From positions 1 to 64,000 of the forward strand of contig QCCL01000006.1 in NCBI GenBank assembly GCA_003281255.1: a stretch of DNA of 64,000 nt, given 5' to 3'. The notes beneath the pieces were generated by a model, which searched no databases, was not told where the DNA came from, and saw only the letters and a program-made list of their open reading frames with translations. The translations under genes and the position numbers were made by a program. This document shows, in pieces, positions 19,012 to 28,621 of this stretch. Numbering within the stretch: position 1 is the stretch's first letter; each line of letters opens with the position of its first letter. The DNA comes from Prochlorococcus sp. AG-347-L02. Lineage in GTDB: Bacteria; Cyanobacteriota; Cyanobacteriia; PCC-6307; Cyanobiaceae.

Positions 19012-19040
19012 AAAAAAGGGCTTTTTAGAGCCCTTTTTTT
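19012..19040. terminator. Bidirectional terminator between CP12 and the gene at 19055
   Basis: AAAAAAGGGCT pairs with AGCCCTTTTTTT around a 6-base loop. The A run on one side and the T run on the other let it work in both directions, which fits the convergent genes beside it. Confidence 0.9.
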
Positions 19041-19054
19041 ATTTGTTAAATTCT

Positions 19055-19237
19055 TTAGTAATCTCTATTAAAGTCGGATGGACTTCCTGTAAGGGAACAA
19101 ACAACCGACTCCTCATTCTTCATTTCCTTGACTTCTACAATTGGTCTTCCCATTTTCTTCAAAACCTCAATATCTTGAATGGTTTGACATCTAGCTATTA
19201 TTTTTCCTTGTTGATCAAAGCAAGTATAGAAATTCAT
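19055..19237 (-). CDS. Small conserved protein of unknown function
   Basis: 60 residues beginning MNFYTCFDQQGKIIARC, with a central IEVLKKMGRPIVEVKEM and an ending SLTGSPSDFNRDY. No membrane or catalytic motif is seen. Three cysteines are spread through the chain. The ATG start and the terminator just downstream support this strand over the overlapping plus-strand frame. It may be cotranscribed with nothing else. I do not recognise a function. Confidence 0.72.
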   Translation of the reverse strand: MNFYTCFDQQGKIIARCQTIQDIEVLKKMGRPIVEVKEMKNEESVVCSLTGSPSDFNRDY

Positions 19238-19321
19238 ATTGTGTTTAAAGAAGTATCTTATTTATGACTAATTTTCATTATTAAATCAAGTGTTTTTTTA
19301 CAAAAAAATTTTTAGTTTAAG

Positions 19322-20305
19322 TTAGATCCTTTTCCATACTTCAGAAAGCAGTGAAGATAGTCCTTTTTTTAAAGATGAAGAAATAACTAAAACTTTCTTT
19401 TTAGATAAATCTTCTAACTTTTTTGAAATTATTTTCAAATAATTATCATCTACAAGCTCCATTTTATTCAATACTATTATCCTCTCTTTATCTAAAAGAC
19501 CTTTCCCATATTTTTTTAATTCCTGCTCAATTATCTCAAAATCACGTAAAGGATTTTCTGCAATCGCATCAATTAAGTGAACAAGTATTTTCGTTCTTTG
19601 GATGTGCCTTAAAAAATCATGCCCTAAACCTACTCCATCAGCTGCCCCTGATATTAATCCAGGAATATCCGCAAAAAGACAACCATTCCCATCAATTTTT
19701 CTTACTACACCTAAATTAGGTATAAGAGTTGTGAAAGGATAATTTGCGATTTTTGGACGGGCAGATGACACAACAGAAATCAAAGTACTTTTCCCAGCAT
19801 TTGGAAGACCTATAATCCCAACTTCTGCAAGAAGTTTTAGTTCTAATTGAACCTCCCATATCTCCCCATCTTTTCCCTCAGTAAATGATTCTGGGGCTCT
19901 ATTTTGGTTACTTAAATAGTAAGCATTACCATGTCCACCTCTTCCTCCAATGGCAATAGTTAAACTCTGTTTATCTTTAGTTAAGTCTCCTAAAATAATG
20001 CCAGTTTTAATATCCCTTATTTCTGTACCGCAGGGAACTTTAAGGATTGAATCCTTACCTGAAACACCTGATCTCTTATTGGGACCTCCTTTGCATCCAT
20101 CTTCAGCGATTATTTCACGTTTGAATTGAAAATCTAATAATGTCTGAAGATTATTATCAGCCATCAAAATAACTGAACCCCCTCTGCCCCCATTTCCCCC
20201 GGAAGGTCCTCCAGCAGGAACGAATTTTTCTCTCCTAAATGAAACTATTCCGTTTCCACCTTTTCCAGCTTTAAGAATAATGTTTGCTTGATCAATAAAT
20301 TGCAC
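19322..20305 (-). CDS. obg: Obg/CgtA GTPase
   Basis: Ribosome-associated GTPase acting in large-subunit assembly and stress signalling. The N-terminal glycine-rich Obg fold is seen ([33 protein letters not shown]), then G1 GLPNAGKS, G3 [22 protein letters not shown] and G4 LNKMEL. 327 residues, without the variable C-terminal extension of some Obg proteins, which is common in cyanobacteria. It follows mutS2 on the same strand with 40 bases between. Confidence 0.96.
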   Translation of the reverse strand: MQFIDQANIILKAGKGGNGIVSFRREKFVPAGGPSGGNGGRGGSVILMADNNLQTLLDFQFKREIIAEDGCKGGPNKRSGVSGKDSILKVPCGTEIRDIKTGIILGDLTKDKQSLTIAIGGRGGHGNAYYLSNQNRAPESFTEGKDGEIWEVQLELKLLAEVGIIGLPNAGKSTLISVVSSARPKIANYPFTTLIPNLGVVRKIDGNGCLFADIPGLISGAADGVGLGHDFLRHIQRTKILVHLIDAIAENPLRDFEIIEQELKKYGKGLLDKERIIVLNKMELVDDNYLKIISKKLEDLSKKKVLVISSSLKKGLSSLLSEVWKRI

Positions 20306-20345
20306 TTAATAAGCTTATTAAATTGTTTTCTAGCTATTTTAAATT

Positions 20346-22757
20346 TTATTTAATCCACGCAATACTGCAACCAGGTCCACCCTCGTTATTCGCAGCATCT
20401 TCAATCTTATCAACATAATTTAAACCAGATAACCAATTTCTTAGTCCTTTTTTTAATTTCCCTGTGCCAATTCCATGCACAATCCATAGCGGTCCATGAA
20501 ATTTTCTAATTTTCTCCTCAATAATTATTTCGGCTTCATGAACTCTTAGTCCTCTTACATCAATTGTATTTTTACTCGTTCTAATTTTAGAAAAAGAAAA
20601 ATCTTCTCTTGTAGACTTGATCTCAATTTTTGACATTTTGAAATTAGGCTTTTCTCCATTTATACCTTCAAAGTCATTTACAGATAATGTGCTTCTGAAT
20701 GAACCACATTTAACTTCGTAAAAACCAGCTTTTTTATCTAAATCTACAATTTGTCCCGTACTATTTAAACTTTTAATTTTTACAAAATCTCCTACCTGAG
20801 GATCCCATGATATTGACTTTTCAAATTTTTTTTGAGTTAGATGTTCCGTCTCAATTTCCTTCAATCTTTTTCCAATAATTCTCGTATCCTCTCCATTAAC
20901 ATTTTTATCTCTTAATTTTTTAATCAAATCTATTACCTCTTTTTTAGCGGATACAATATTTTTTGATAATTTAGACCTTTCAATTTCCTGGATTTTTTCA
21001 GCATTTATTTTTTGATATTCATAATTTCTCTTTAGTTCATCATGTAATATTTCAGTCCTTGCAATGAGTTCTGCAGCGGCTTCTGCAGAATTTTGTTGTT
21101 TAATCCTCTCTTCCTCAAGTCCTTTTATAATACTGTTAATATTATCAACTTCTTTTGGCTTTAGATAATTTGCAGCTTCATTAAGTATGCTTTCATCGAG
21201 ACCAATTCTCTTTGAAATTGACAAAGCATTACTTCTCCCAGGAATACCCCAGTTGAGTATATATTTTGGCTTCAAAGAATCCTCGTCAAAGGCAACTGAT
21301 ACGTTTTCAAATCTTGAGTCATTATATTTTAAAGCCTTAATATCTCCATAATGTGTAGTTGCTAAAGTGATATCAGATTTATTTGCAAATTCTTTTAATA
21401 AAGCCGCCGCAAGAGCACTTCCTTCAAGAGGATCTGTACCTGATCCAATCTCATCTAACAAAACAATTGATAATCCTTTCTTATTATCAAGTGAATCTAA
21501 TATCTCTTTTATTCGAGATATATGCCCACTGAAGGTAGATAAATTTTCTTCTAATGATTGATTATCTCCTATATCCACATATATATTTGGACAAAAAGGG
21601 ATAATAGGATTATTAGTTGAGGGTATCAATAATCCTGCTCTTGCCATAAGTAAAGACAAACCCAACCCTTTTAAAGCTGCCGTTTTACCTCCAGTATTTG
21701 GACCTGTAATAGCTACAACCTTAATATTTCTATTTATATGAAAATCGACAGCCACTGGGGGAGGAGCTCCTTTTTTCTTATGTTCCCAAATCAATAACGG
21801 ATGAGAAAAACCAATTAAAGAAATAATAGGATTTTTCTCAAACGTAGGAGTTTTGCCTCCAATCCATTTCGAATATCTTGAACGAGTTAAAGCATTTTCT
21901 AATCTCAATAAAATGGATGCCATTTCAATAAGATTTTCTGAATTATCACTAACAACTTGGGACCATTTTTTAAGTAATTTAAATTCTTCTGCTGTAATCC
22001 TAACCTCTAAAGAAGCAATCTTGTTACCTTTAGTGACTACACTTTCAGGCTCAAAATATACTGTATTTCCTGAAGATGAAGAGTCATGAATTAGGCCTTT
22101 AAATTTATCTACATAATTAACTTTCACTGCTAAAACAGGCCTACCATATCGATCTCCAATGGTATTATCTTGCAAATAAGCTAAATTCTTTTGAATAAAT
22201 CTCTCAACTAATATTTTTCTTTCAAGTTTCTTAGATAATAATTCTTTTCTAAGAATAGATAGTTCACTACTAGCATTGTCTGAAATCATTCCATTAGATT
22301 CAATACCTTTTTTAAAAATCGTTTCGATATTCTGATGGTCAATTAAATTTTTTAGGAATGATGAAATATAAGGCCTTTGTTCAAAATCTAATAAGATTTT
22401 TTTTAAATTTCTTGCTGCAGCAATTGTTTTCGCTATTTCTAACAATTCAGAAGATGAAATAACGCCTCCCTTGGAACAAATTTCAATATTTCTACTAATA
22501 TCAAAAACACCAGAAAAACTAATTGATTTATCTAAATTATTTTCTAGCTCATTTATTTCAACAGTTTCATTCAAAAGTCCTTTAGATGTCTCGTATTCTG
22601 AAGGAATACCAAAACTTAAAATTGCTCGTTTACCCATTTCCGTTGAGGCGAATGAAGATAAATGCATTTTTAATGAATCCCACTCTAAAAGCCTTATAGA
22701 TTCTTCTTCTAAGGTGTTATCTGAATATGAATTTTTAGAATAACTTTTCTTTTGCAT
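20346..22757 (-). CDS. mutS2: Endonuclease MutS2
   Basis: A MutS-like ATPase with a C-terminal Smr nuclease domain; in bacteria it has been tied to recombination control and ribosome rescue. The ATPase has Walker A TGPNTGGKTAALK and Walker B LLDEIGSGTDPLEG. A long charged coiled-coil region follows (about residues 520-640). The Smr domain begins at NTIDVRGLRVHEAE and has WIVHGIGTGKLKKGLRNWL near the end. There is no mismatch-binding MutS I domain, which separates it from MutS1. 803 residues is the usual length. Confidence 0.95.
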   Translation of the reverse strand: MQKKSYSKNSYSDNTLEEESIRLLEWDSLKMHLSSFASTEMGKRAILSFGIPSEYETSKGLLNETVEINELENNLDKSISFSGVFDISRNIEICSKGGVISSSELLEIAKTIAAARNLKKILLDFEQRPYISSFLKNLIDHQNIETIFKKGIESNGMISDNASSELSILRKELLSKKLERKILVERFIQKNLAYLQDNTIGDRYGRPVLAVKVNYVDKFKGLIHDSSSSGNTVYFEPESVVTKGNKIASLEVRITAEEFKLLKKWSQVVSDNSENLIEMASILLRLENALTRSRYSKWIGGKTPTFEKNPIISLIGFSHPLLIWEHKKKGAPPPVAVDFHINRNIKVVAITGPNTGGKTAALKGLGLSLLMARAGLLIPSTNNPIIPFCPNIYVDIGDNQSLEENLSTFSGHISRIKEILDSLDNKKGLSIVLLDEIGSGTDPLEGSALAAALLKEFANKSDITLATTHYGDIKALKYNDSRFENVSVAFDEDSLKPKYILNWGIPGRSNALSISKRIGLDESILNEAANYLKPKEVDNINSIIKGLEEERIKQQNSAEAAAELIARTEILHDELKRNYEYQKINAEKIQEIERSKLSKNIVSAKKEVIDLIKKLRDKNVNGEDTRIIGKRLKEIETEHLTQKKFEKSISWDPQVGDFVKIKSLNSTGQIVDLDKKAGFYEVKCGSFRSTLSVNDFEGINGEKPNFKMSKIEIKSTREDFSFSKIRTSKNTIDVRGLRVHEAEIIIEEKIRKFHGPLWIVHGIGTGKLKKGLRNWLSGLNYVDKIEDAANNEGGPGCSIAWIK

Positions 22758-22772
22758 ACAAAAAAAAAAGAA

Positions 22773-23159
22773 TCAAACATTAGATTGAATCCCTTCAGGA
22801 GGAACATAAAGCATCTCGAGCCAGTTTCCTTCAGTATCTTTCATATAAAAAGATGCTGTTCCATCTCTATGTTCATGTAAAGGACCAACTTTTACACCAG
22901 AATTTTTTAAATCATTTTGAATATTTTCCACTTCTTTTTTATTTTCAAAATGAAAAGCAAAGTGAGGTCCCGCAGCTTTGTAACTAGGGCCTAACAAAGC
23001 AAGTCCATCTTTCCCTTTACCAGCTTCTAAATAAGACCAATCTTTATCATCCCAAACTAAATTCATACCCAGCTTAATATAAAAAGATTTCGCCCTTTCG
23101 AGATTCTCTACTCTAAGTGCAATGTGGCCAATCCTATTTACTCCTTGTGAAAACTTCAA
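22773..23159 (-). CDS. Glyoxalase/VOC-fold protein
   Basis: A 128-residue protein of the vicinal-oxygen-chelate superfamily, with two beta-alpha-beta-beta-beta halves: RIGHIALRVENLERAKSFYIKLG and a second half ending FYMKDTEGNWLEMLYVPPEG. Metal ligands of glyoxalase I type are plausible (H12 in GHIAL, E near the second-half end in NWLEML). The exact substrate is not clear; some relatives detoxify methylglyoxal. It lies between mutS2 and hemB on the same strand, with short spacing to mutS2. Confidence 0.85.
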   Translation of the reverse strand: MKFSQGVNRIGHIALRVENLERAKSFYIKLGMNLVWDDKDWSYLEAGKGKDGLALLGPSYKAAGPHFAFHFENKKEVENIQNDLKNSGVKVGPLHEHRDGTASFYMKDTEGNWLEMLYVPPEGIQSNV

Positions 23160-23221
23160 AACAAAGCAGTTAGATTATTACTTATCTAAGAATAAACCAA
23201 ATTTTTGTTAATAATGAGTTT

Positions 23222-24223
23222 TTAAGTATCCTGCAACCATTGAGATGCATCACACGCATGATAAGTGAGTATTAATTTTGCTCCTGCTCTCTTAAAACTA
23301 AGCAATGTTTCTAAAACAATATCTTTTTCGTTAATCCAGTTCTTCATAGCAGCAGACTTTACCATGGAATACTCCCCACTAACGTTATATGCAGCTATTG
23401 GTTTATTCGAAAAAGTGCTTAATCTATAAACAATATCCAAGTATGAAATTCCTGGTTTTACCATCAAAATATCTGCTCCTTCATACTGATCCAATGCAGA
23501 TTCAATTAAAGCCTCTTTTGAATTGGCAGGGTCCATTTGATATGTGGACTTATTATTTGGAATTATTTTCTTACTATTTTCTCTAGGAGCGGAATCTAAA
23601 GCAGTTCTAAATGGACCATAATAAGCAGATGAATATTTTGCTGTGTAACTAATAATGCCAACATCACAAAATCCTTGACTATCAAGTGCAGCTCTGACTG
23701 CTCCAACTCTCCCATCCATCATGTCACTAGGGCCAATAAAATCTGCTCCAGCTCTTGCTTGTGTTAAAGCTTGTTTTTTTAAAATTTCAATTGTTTCATC
23801 GTTCAATATTTTACCAGTTTCATCTACTAATCCATCATGACCATCACAAGAGTATGGGTCCAAGGCAACATCCGTCATTATAGACATTTCTGGAATCTCT
23901 TTTTTTAATATTCGAATAGCTTTAGGTATTAAACCGTCTTCATTAAAACATTCTGCTCCATCTTCAGTCTTTAAGCTATCGTTAATTTTTGGGAAAAGAA
24001 CCACACACCTTATTCCCAATTCCCATGCCCTGGTAACCTCTTTTATTAAGCCATTAATATCCCATCTGTAAGTTCCAGGCATTGCTGAAATTTCCTCTTT
24101 AAAATCTTTTTCATGAATAAATAATGGATATATAAAGTCCGATGCCTTTAGATGGTTTTCTCTAACCATTTCTCTAATTGCCTCAGTTCTTCTTAATCTT
24201 CTAGGACGAATAATCGAATTCAT
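23222..24223 (-). CDS. hemB: Delta-aminolevulinic acid dehydratase (porphobilinogen synthase)
   Basis: Condenses two 5-aminolevulinate molecules to porphobilinogen, feeding chlorophyll and heme. 333 residues. The two active-site lysines are visible in YTAKYSSAYYGPF and LMVKPG. The metal region reads DVALDPYSCDGHDG, with aspartates in place of the three cysteines of zinc enzymes, so it is probably the magnesium-type enzyme of plants and many bacteria. The ATG start follows a gap of about 220 bases shared with the divergent SulP gene. Confidence 0.97.
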   Translation of the reverse strand: MNSIIRPRRLRRTEAIREMVRENHLKASDFIYPLFIHEKDFKEEISAMPGTYRWDINGLIKEVTRAWELGIRCVVLFPKINDSLKTEDGAECFNEDGLIPKAIRILKKEIPEMSIMTDVALDPYSCDGHDGLVDETGKILNDETIEILKKQALTQARAGADFIGPSDMMDGRVGAVRAALDSQGFCDVGIISYTAKYSSAYYGPFRTALDSAPRENSKKIIPNNKSTYQMDPANSKEALIESALDQYEGADILMVKPGISYLDIVYRLSTFSNKPIAAYNVSGEYSMVKSAAMKNWINEKDIVLETLLSFKRAGAKLILTYHACDASQWLQDT

Positions 24224-24405
24224 TTGGATATTATTTAAATTGGAAAATCTTTATCTAATACATTAATCGCTTGCCTCGCACATAAATCAATCAGAGACTA
24301 CTTTTGTTCAGGAAAATTAACTAAAATTTATTTAATAAGAGCAAAAAAAGTTACAAAAATATTTTGCACAAACTTCATTTTTCACAAATTTACGTCATAA
24401 AGAGA

Positions 24406-24411
24406 TAATAT
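24406..24411 (+). promoter_or_regulatory. Possible -10 element for the bicarbonate transporter operon
   Basis: TAATAT lies 36 bases before the preferred TTG start of the SulP gene; TTCACA at 24381-24386 could be a -35 with a long 19-base spacer. Weak candidate from sequence alone. Confidence 0.3.
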
Positions 24412-24446
24412 CTTTTAGTTAAGTGTTTATTTTAAGGAGAGTATCT

Positions 24447-26099
24447 TTGAAAATAATTAATGGATTTCATCTAAAGAATGTAAGAGGAGATATTCTTGGA
24501 GGGATCACAGCCGCAGTGGTGGCTTTGCCTCTCGCTCTTGCTTTTGGTAATGCTGCGTTAGGACCTGGCGGCGCAATTTATGGACTATATGGGGCGGTAG
24601 TTGTTGGGTTTTTAGCAGCATTATTCGGCGGAACGCCTGCTCAAGTTAGTGGACCTACAGGCCCAATGAGTGTAACTGTTGCTGGCGTAGTAGCAGGCTT
24701 AGCAGCAGTAGGGGTTCCAAGAGATCTGTCTGCAGGACAAATTTTACCTTTAGTGATGGCAGCGGTAGTAATAGGGGGCTTACTGCAAATATTATTTGGG
24801 ATTCTCAAACTTGGTAAATATATAACTTTAGTTCCATATTCTGTTGTATCAGGATTCATGTCTGGTATTGGAGTCATAATCATTGCACTTCAGATTGGGC
24901 CACTACTAGGAATTAGCACTAGAGGTGGAGTAGTTGAATCTTTATCGACTGTATTTTCAAATTTCCAGCCAAATGGTGCTGCTATTGGAGTAGCAATAAT
25001 GACACTAGGTATAGTATTTCTAACTCCTAGAAAAATAAGTCAATGGGTTCCTTCTCCTCTCTTAGCCCTATTGATAGTAACTCCAATATCAATACTAATT
25101 TTTGGAGATGGATCTATTGATAGAATTGGAGAAATTCCAAGGGGAGTTCCATCTTTAAATTTCCCAAGTTTTAATCAATATTTTCCAATCATTTTTAAGG
25201 CAGGATTAGTCCTCGCAGTACTTGGTGCAATTGACTCCTTACTAACATCTCTTGTAGCAGACAATATCTCTCAAACAAAACATAATTCTGATAGAGAACT
25301 TATTGGTCAAGGAATAGGGAATGCTGTTGCCGGTCTGTTTTCAGGCTTACCTGGTGCCGGAGCGACAATGAGAACAGTAATTAATGTTAAATCTGGAGGA
25401 TCAACTCCCATTTCTGGTATGGTTCACTCAGTTGTCTTGTTGATAGTTTTAGTTGGCGCAGGTCCTTTAGCTGAGCAAATTCCCACTGCTTTGTTAGCAG
25501 GTATTCTTATAAAAGTTGGACTAGATATTATTGATTGGGGGTTCTTGAGGAGGGCTCACAAATTATCTTTAAAAACTTCAGTTGTTATGTACGGCGTACT
25601 CCTAATGACAGTTTTTTGGGATTTAATTTGGGCAGTTTTAGTCGGCGTATTCATAGCAAATATGCTCACTATTGATTCAATAACCGAAACTCAACTAGAA
25701 GGTATGGATGAGGATAATCCTTTATCAAAAGATGATCAGGCTAAAAATGCATTGCCTACTGATGAAAAAGCACTACTAGATAGATGTTCTGGAGAAGTAA
25801 TGTTATTTAGACTTAAAGGACCCCTTAGTTTTGGAGCAGCTAAAGGTATATCTGAGAGAATGATGCTAGTAAGAAACTACAAGGTTTTGATATTAGATAT
25901 CACTGATGTACCAAGACTTGGAGTGACAGCGACTCTTGCAATTGAGGATATGATGCAAGAAGCAAAAAATAATTCCAGAAAAGCATTTGTTGCTGGGGCA
26001 AATGAAAAAGTTAAGGATAGATTAGCTAAGTTTGGAGTTGAAGGCATCATTGAGACAAGAAAAGAAGCTTTAGAAACCGCTCTAAATGAAATAACCTAA
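24447..26099 (+). CDS. SulP-family transporter with STAS domain, probable bicarbonate transporter
   Basis: An anion transporter of about 550 residues. Some ten to twelve membrane segments occupy the first 400 residues, beginning with the SulP signature region NVRGDILGGITAAVVALPLALAFG and SGPTGPMSVTVAG. A C-terminal STAS domain (about residues 430-545) ends RLAKFGVEGIIETRKEALETAL. SulP proteins carry sulfate or bicarbonate; BicA is a cyanobacterial example. The sbtA-sbtB genes 6 bases downstream suggest this one also imports bicarbonate, which is inference. TTG at 24447 is preferred because AAGGAGAG lies 5 bases before it; GTG at 24423 would add eight residues. Confidence 0.9.
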   Translation: MKIINGFHLKNVRGDILGGITAAVVALPLALAFGNAALGPGGAIYGLYGAVVVGFLAALFGGTPAQVSGPTGPMSVTVAGVVAGLAAVGVPRDLSAGQILPLVMAAVVIGGLLQILFGILKLGKYITLVPYSVVSGFMSGIGVIIIALQIGPLLGISTRGGVVESLSTVFSNFQPNGAAIGVAIMTLGIVFLTPRKISQWVPSPLLALLIVTPISILIFGDGSIDRIGEIPRGVPSLNFPSFNQYFPIIFKAGLVLAVLGAIDSLLTSLVADNISQTKHNSDRELIGQGIGNAVAGLFSGLPGAGATMRTVINVKSGGSTPISGMVHSVVLLIVLVGAGPLAEQIPTALLAGILIKVGLDIIDWGFLRRAHKLSLKTSVVMYGVLLMTVFWDLIWAVLVGVFIANMLTIDSITETQLEGMDEDNPLSKDDQAKNALPTDEKALLDRCSGEVMLFRLKGPLSFGAAKGISERMMLVRNYKVLILDITDVPRLGVTATLAIEDMMQEAKNNSRKAFVAGANEKVKDRLAKFGVEGIIETRKEALETALNEIT

Positions 26100-26105
26100 T
26101 AATTT

Positions 26106-27104
26106 ATGGAAATAAATCCAATTCTGCAAAATGTATTAGCCCCGCCAGTTCTTTTCTTTTTAATTGGAGCAATATCAGTACTCTTTAAATCTGATTTAGA
26201 AATACCAGCTCCATTACCTAAACTATTCTCTTTATATCTCTTACTAGCTATTGGGTTTAAAGGAGGTATAGAAATACAAAAAAGTGGGTTTACTGATCAA
26301 GTCGTGCCGACTTTGAGTGCTGCAATACTGATGTCACTAGTAATCCCGCTGATTGGATTCTTAATTTTAAGATTTAAGTTTGATGTCTTTAATTCAGCCG
26401 CAATAGCAGCAGCATACGGCTCAATAAGTGCTGTCACATTTATTTCTGCAGAAAGTTTTTTAGAAAGTCAAAAAATAGCTTTTGATGGGTTTATGGTTGG
26501 CGCCTTAGCTTTAATGGAATCTCCTGCAATCATTGTTGGATTATTACTTGTAAAATTTGCAGCTCCAAAAAATAGACCAAAATCAAGAAAAATGCATCTA
26601 AGCGCAATATTACATGAATCCCTTTTAAATGGATCAGTTTATTTATTGCTTTCAAGCTTAATTGTAGGATTTCTGACTGCTTCCAGTAATCCCTCAGGGA
26701 TTGCAAAAATGGAGCCTTTTACTGGACAATTATTTTATGGAGCAGAATGCTTCTTTTTATTAGATATGGGAATAGTCGCCGCTCAAAGATTACCGAGACT
26801 GAAGAGTGCGGGTTCGTTCTTGATTGGCTTTGCTATTTTTATGCCTTTGTTTAATGCATTTATTGGTGTTTTCGTTGCAAGATTTTTATCTTTAGGACCT
26901 GGCAACGCACTTTTATTTGTGGTTTTATGTGCAAGCGCCTCTTATTTAGCAGTTCCTGCAGCGATGAGGATGACAGTTCCCGAGGCTAAATCTAGTTTTT
27001 ATATTTCAACAACACTAGGTCTAACTTTCCCATTCAATATAGTTCTTGGTATTCCTATATATATGAGTTTAGTAAATACCATTATCCCACTTTCCCCTTT
27101 ATAA
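26106..27104 (+). CDS. sbtA: Sodium-dependent bicarbonate transporter SbtA
   Basis: A 332-residue membrane protein, with about ten hydrophobic segments in two inverted repeats, of the SbtA family (DUF897). Family-like stretches include LFSLYLLLAIGFKGGIEI near the first repeat, AAAYGSISAVTFI, and YLAVPAAMRMTVPEA near the end. SbtA imports bicarbonate with sodium at high affinity. It is held between a SulP gene and sbtB in an operon with gaps of 6 and 2 bases, which strongly supports this role. Confidence 0.94.
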   Translation: MEINPILQNVLAPPVLFFLIGAISVLFKSDLEIPAPLPKLFSLYLLLAIGFKGGIEIQKSGFTDQVVPTLSAAILMSLVIPLIGFLILRFKFDVFNSAAIAAAYGSISAVTFISAESFLESQKIAFDGFMVGALALMESPAIIVGLLLVKFAAPKNRPKSRKMHLSAILHESLLNGSVYLLLSSLIVGFLTASSNPSGIAKMEPFTGQLFYGAECFFLLDMGIVAAQRLPRLKSAGSFLIGFAIFMPLFNAFIGVFVARFLSLGPGNALLFVVLCASASYLAVPAAMRMTVPEAKSSFYISTTLGLTFPFNIVLGIPIYMSLVNTIIPLSPL

Positions 27105-27106
27105 AA

Positions 27107-27388
27107 ATGAAAAGATTAGACCTAATATTTAGTGAAAGAGAACTAAAAGCAATCATTAAAACTTTAGAAAAAGCAAATGTTCCCGGATATACAGTTATGA
27201 AACATGCTACAGGCCGAGGGCCTGAGAGAGTTGTTACTGAAGATATGGAATTTACAGGATATGGATCAAATGCTCATGTAATCGTTTTTTGTGAGCAAGA
27301 ATTAATAGATAAAATGAGAGATAACATCAGGGACGATTTGAGTTACTACGGAGGAGTCGCTTATATTTCTGAAGCAACACCCCTTTAA
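27107..27388 (+). CDS. sbtB: SbtB, PII-like regulator of SbtA, without the C-terminal redox loop
   Basis: A 93-residue PII-like protein. The ferredoxin-like fold is seen in MKRLDLIFSERELKAIIKTLEKANVPGYTV, then a T-loop region (ATGRGPERVVTEDMEF) and the AHVIVFC strand. In other cyanobacteria SbtB binds adenyl nucleotides including cAMP and AMP and blocks SbtA. It stops right after the last strand (VAYISEATPL), so it lacks the cysteine-containing C-terminal hairpin found in freshwater SbtB. It starts 2 bases after sbtA. Confidence 0.93.
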   Translation: MKRLDLIFSERELKAIIKTLEKANVPGYTVMKHATGRGPERVVTEDMEFTGYGSNAHVIVFCEQELIDKMRDNIRDDLSYYGGVAYISEATPL

Positions 27389-27410
27389 ATTAAAGAAGAA
27401 ATATTTATTT

Positions 27411-28367
27411 TTAAGAATGAATCCAATCAACTCTTATATTTTTTCTACTATTTAAATATCTATCAATTGACATCGCGGCAATACATCCATCGGAAGCCGC
27501 AACAACTGCTTGCTTAAATGGTGTATTTCTTATATCTCCAATAGCCCATACTCCATCAGAGTTTGTAGACATAAAGTCATCCACAATAACTCCTCCGTCT
27601 TCTTTTAAAGCAATTTGATCCCCTAAAAAGTCAGTAATAGGCTTTGAACCACTCATATAGACAAAGACTCCATCTAAATTTAAATTGATAGGATTTTCTT
27701 CTTGCTTATTTTTTACAACAACCCCATTAACTCCCATATCATCACCCAATATTTCCAATAATCTTGTTCTACTCCAATGTTTTATATTTGAATTATCCAT
27801 CAATTCCATAGCTTCTTCATTATCTGATTTAGGATCGCTTGATGTAATCCAATGCACAGTTGATGCAAACTTAGTTAAAACAGTTGCCTCTTCAATTGCC
27901 TCCTTGTTCACTCCAACAACGGCAACTTCTCTATTTTTATAAAAAGCCCCATCGCATGTAGCACAATAACTTACTCCTTTGCCAAGGAAATCTGCTTCGC
28001 CCTTAAATGATGCAGGCCTACCCATAGCTCCACTTGCAAGTACAAGTGCTTTAGCTTTGAAAGTACCTTCGGGTGTATAAACCATTTTCCATTCTCCACT
28101 AGCGTCTATTCCAAACACTTGTGCTCTCCTATAGTCTGTGCCGTATTGCACAGCCTGTTCTCTCATTAGAGTAAGTAATTTCTCCCCACTTATATCAACC
28201 GGAACACCTGGATAATTAGCTATTTGATGAGTTATTGCTAAGGCACCAACAGATGGATTTTTATCTAAAATTACCGTCTTTAAGTTTGAACGAGATGTAT
28301 AAAGTGCGCAAGTACATCCTGCCGGGCCTCCTCCGATAATAACAACATCTGACTCAATGATTTCCAA
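27411..28367 (-). CDS. Thioredoxin reductase-like flavoprotein, probably ferredoxin-dependent (FFTR type)
   Basis: A 318-residue two-domain flavoprotein with an FAD-binding GGGPAGCTCALYTSR at the N-terminus, the redox-active CATC pair (C135, C138), and the C-terminal FAD motif WAIGDI. The second dinucleotide site, GGGDSA plus an HRR motif in NADPH enzymes, reads GVNKEA (152-157) and WITSSDP. This loss fits the ferredoxin-flavin thioredoxin reductases known from Gloeobacter and reported in Prochlorococcus, which have no NADPH site. The electron donor is therefore probably ferredoxin, an inference from family. It converges on sbtB. Confidence 0.88.
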   Translation of the reverse strand: MEIIESDVVIIGGGPAGCTCALYTSRSNLKTVILDKNPSVGALAITHQIANYPGVPVDISGEKLLTLMREQAVQYGTDYRRAQVFGIDASGEWKMVYTPEGTFKAKALVLASGAMGRPASFKGEADFLGKGVSYCATCDGAFYKNREVAVVGVNKEAIEEATVLTKFASTVHWITSSDPKSDNEEAMELMDNSNIKHWSRTRLLEILGDDMGVNGVVVKNKQEENPINLNLDGVFVYMSGSKPITDFLGDQIALKEDGGVIVDDFMSTNSDGVWAIGDIRNTPFKQAVVAASDGCIAAMSIDRYLNSRKNIRVDWIHS

Positions 28368-28621
28368 TTTAATAAAACTCCTTTTTAGTATTTAATTAGA
28401 TGAGCTTTTGGTTAGAAGATATCTTTAATGTAAATACCTAACCTTGTATATAGATATAAGTTAAAAGAAAAAAAAGAAAAAAGCATAATATAGAAACAAA
28501 CTTACATAGGAAAAAATAAAAAATTAATTATCAAAATGAACAGTTACGTGAAATGTTCTGTATTGATCTATTATTAAGTTAGATCGAAAAAATCAATTGC
28601 AGTAGAAACATTATATTTTTC

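Noticed and set aside
19043..19267. Plus-strand frame of 74 codons over the gene at 19055
   Set aside because: It begins within a few bases of the CP12 terminator and its product looks random; the opposite-strand frame is more protein-like and ends at the terminator.
28540..28585. GAACA...TGTTC and GATCTA...TAGATC inverted repeats before the gene at 28622
   Set aside because: Arms of five or six bases with long loops are expected by chance in such AT-rich DNA, and they match no cyanobacterial operator I can name with confidence.
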